From positions 29,591,001 to 29,655,000 of the forward strand of contig NC_083379.1 in the NCBI RefSeq assembly GCF_031755915.1: 64,000 bases of DNA, written 5' to 3'. How positions within the stretch are numbered: the first letter of the stretch is position 1; each line of letters opens with the position of its first letter. The notes under the pieces were generated by a model. That model searched no databases. It worked only from the letters and a program-made list of their open reading frames with translations, and was not told where the DNA came from. Below, one piece after another: positions 62,742 to 64,000 of the stretch. This stretch comes from Ziziphus jujuba. Its lineage: Eukaryota; Streptophyta; Magnoliopsida; Rosales; Rhamnaceae. A program made the position numbers and the translations under genes.

Positions 62742-64000
62742 ACATCCCAACCTAAAAAAAAGCTCTGAGTTTGAATTTTTGATCAAGTTTCACCAAGGTT
62801 AATTGGGGTTAACCAAGTGGGTTCCATAGTTGACTTTTTACAATGAGAGAAATTTTGCATTGATCAAGGTATAATAGCAAAGTACTCATCGACACAAGTT
62901 CATAGACTAGTAGTAAAAATATCGAAGCTAAGATTAGAAAGTTATGGTTAAAACAAGATACGACTCGGACTTATTGATGAGCTCAGAGTTGAATTTTTAC
63001 TATATAGATTTTGATATTGATCCATACACCATGTGATAGTCCTTGTCGATACAGGTTCGTAGACTTGTGGTATGCTTAATTTAGACTTACAGTTGAAAAA
63101 TTATGGGTCTGTAAAGTCGTGCTTATCTTTCCCAGGACTGACTTTATTGGGTAGTGTAAAGGTACCACGTGTCATGTTTAGAAATATGCCATGTGTCACG
63201 ATCAAAGAGGGACACATGTCGTACTTAATAAAAAATTATTTTCTTTTTCTTTTTCTTTTTCCTTTCCTTCTCTTTCTACCCCCTCACGTGGAAAACACCT
63301 TTTCGCTCTCTCTCTCTCTCCCTCCCCCCCTCAAGTTGGTTGGAATTGATGAAACCCCGGCCACCCAGCAGTGACACGCATCAATCGCTGGCATAGCCTA
63401 GTCACCGGTGAGCTCGGTAGCAAAATTTGGCGGTCGGTCGGCAAGTGACGTGCCCAGATCCGGTGTTGAAAGCTGTCAGTGGTCATTTCTTTTCCTCCGG
63501 TGCATCCATCATGCTCCAGCATACCCAGGCTGCACTGCCCCTACTGTTTGATAGCCTACTACACTAGCCTGATCAAGGTGTGCTCCAATCATCGGGGAAG
63601 CCATCGACGCATCATAAAATGGCCATGGGAGTTGACTGTAGACACACCGTCCGACCACCAAATTCCAACCATCTTAGGCTACATTCTCAGTCCTTCCCAC
63701 CTAATTCGAGCATCCTAAAGCTGATGGTGGCCTTCATTCACTCCAATTTGAGCTCATTTATGGTATACGAAGGGGACGAGTTGGCAACGGTTTCCAATGA
63801 GATTTTGGCCATCGCCCGTGATGTCAAGCTCAACGAAGGTTAGTATTGTGTTCTTTATACCTCTAGCTTTCATTGGTATCTTGTTTGTTAATTGTGGTGA
63901 TATATTTGAAATTTTGTCATTTTTGTTAAAATTTTGTATTTAATGTGGTGAAATGATTTTGCATAGTTGTGTGTATACATATTTGTAATACGTATTTTGG
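62738..64000 (+). mobile_element. LTR-family copy inserted in gypsy reverse transcriptase (right end outside window)
   Basis: It starts TGTAACATCCCAACC immediately after the reverse transcriptase codons for VLLV, with TTAGT as the left target-site candidate. Its internal blocks match the reverse strand of the 51892-54666 solo LTR: the opening bases, the TCGTAGACTTGTGG motif, the ACGTG-box pair near 63170, the pyrimidine tract and CTCTCTCTCTC near 63310, then a GC-richer part with GGTTGG and CCGG. Small open frames here belong to the repeat and are not genes. Confidence 0.65.

Overview
This is a plant nuclear chromosome window, almost certainly from a dicot and probably a rosid. It is AT-rich, its genes have many GT-AG introns, it is full of microsatellites, MITEs and LTR-retrotransposon debris, and its three protein genes are typical of plants. 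There is no sign of bacterial, organellar or viral sequence. I found no tRNA, rRNA or CRISPR array.

Left (1-7.1 kb): the last 12 exons of a class II formin on the + strand, covering most of the FH2 actin-nucleating domain and the true C-terminus. The 5' part of the gene lies outside the window. One intron has a GC-AG donor.

7.1-16.2 kb: intergenic, with MITE-like elements, including two same-size hairpin MITEs about 240 bp apart.

16.3-20.9 kb: a complete nine-exon gene for a 681-residue reticulon-like protein B21 (RTNLB21). It has a long repeat-rich acidic N-terminal arm, a C-terminal reticulon domain and a short acidic tail.

22.3-32.8 kb: a complete eight-coding-exon gene for RNA polymerase II CTD phosphatase-like 4 (CPL4, 451 residues; FCP1-type DLDHT catalytic motif plus BRCT). 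Its third coding intron, 4.9 kb, carries a 3.2-kb antisense LTR retrotransposon that keeps only damaged gag and protease and a scrap of RNase H, plus a small MITE.

32.8-51.9 kb: long AT-rich intergenic DNA with simple repeats and several TIR-type elements and no gene I can support. 51.9-64 kb: a retrotransposon graveyard. It holds a clean 2775-bp solo LTR with a perfect 5-bp target duplication and a GC-rich core, diverged relatives of the same LTR, Ty3/gypsy pol fragments with a nonsense mutation and a frameshift, and another LTR copy inserted into the reverse transcriptase region and running off the right end.

The genes are not an operon or a pathway. From memory, RTNLB21 and CPL4 are immediate neighbours in Arabidopsis (At5g58000, At5g58003) and a class II formin, AtFH13 (At5g58160), lies nearby, so the window looks like conserved microsynteny expanded by transposons. 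I did not find a new multi-gene system. The most notable points are the degraded gag-only-type element in CPL4, the repeat architecture of the RTNLB21 arm, the twin hairpin MITEs and the solo-LTR family.
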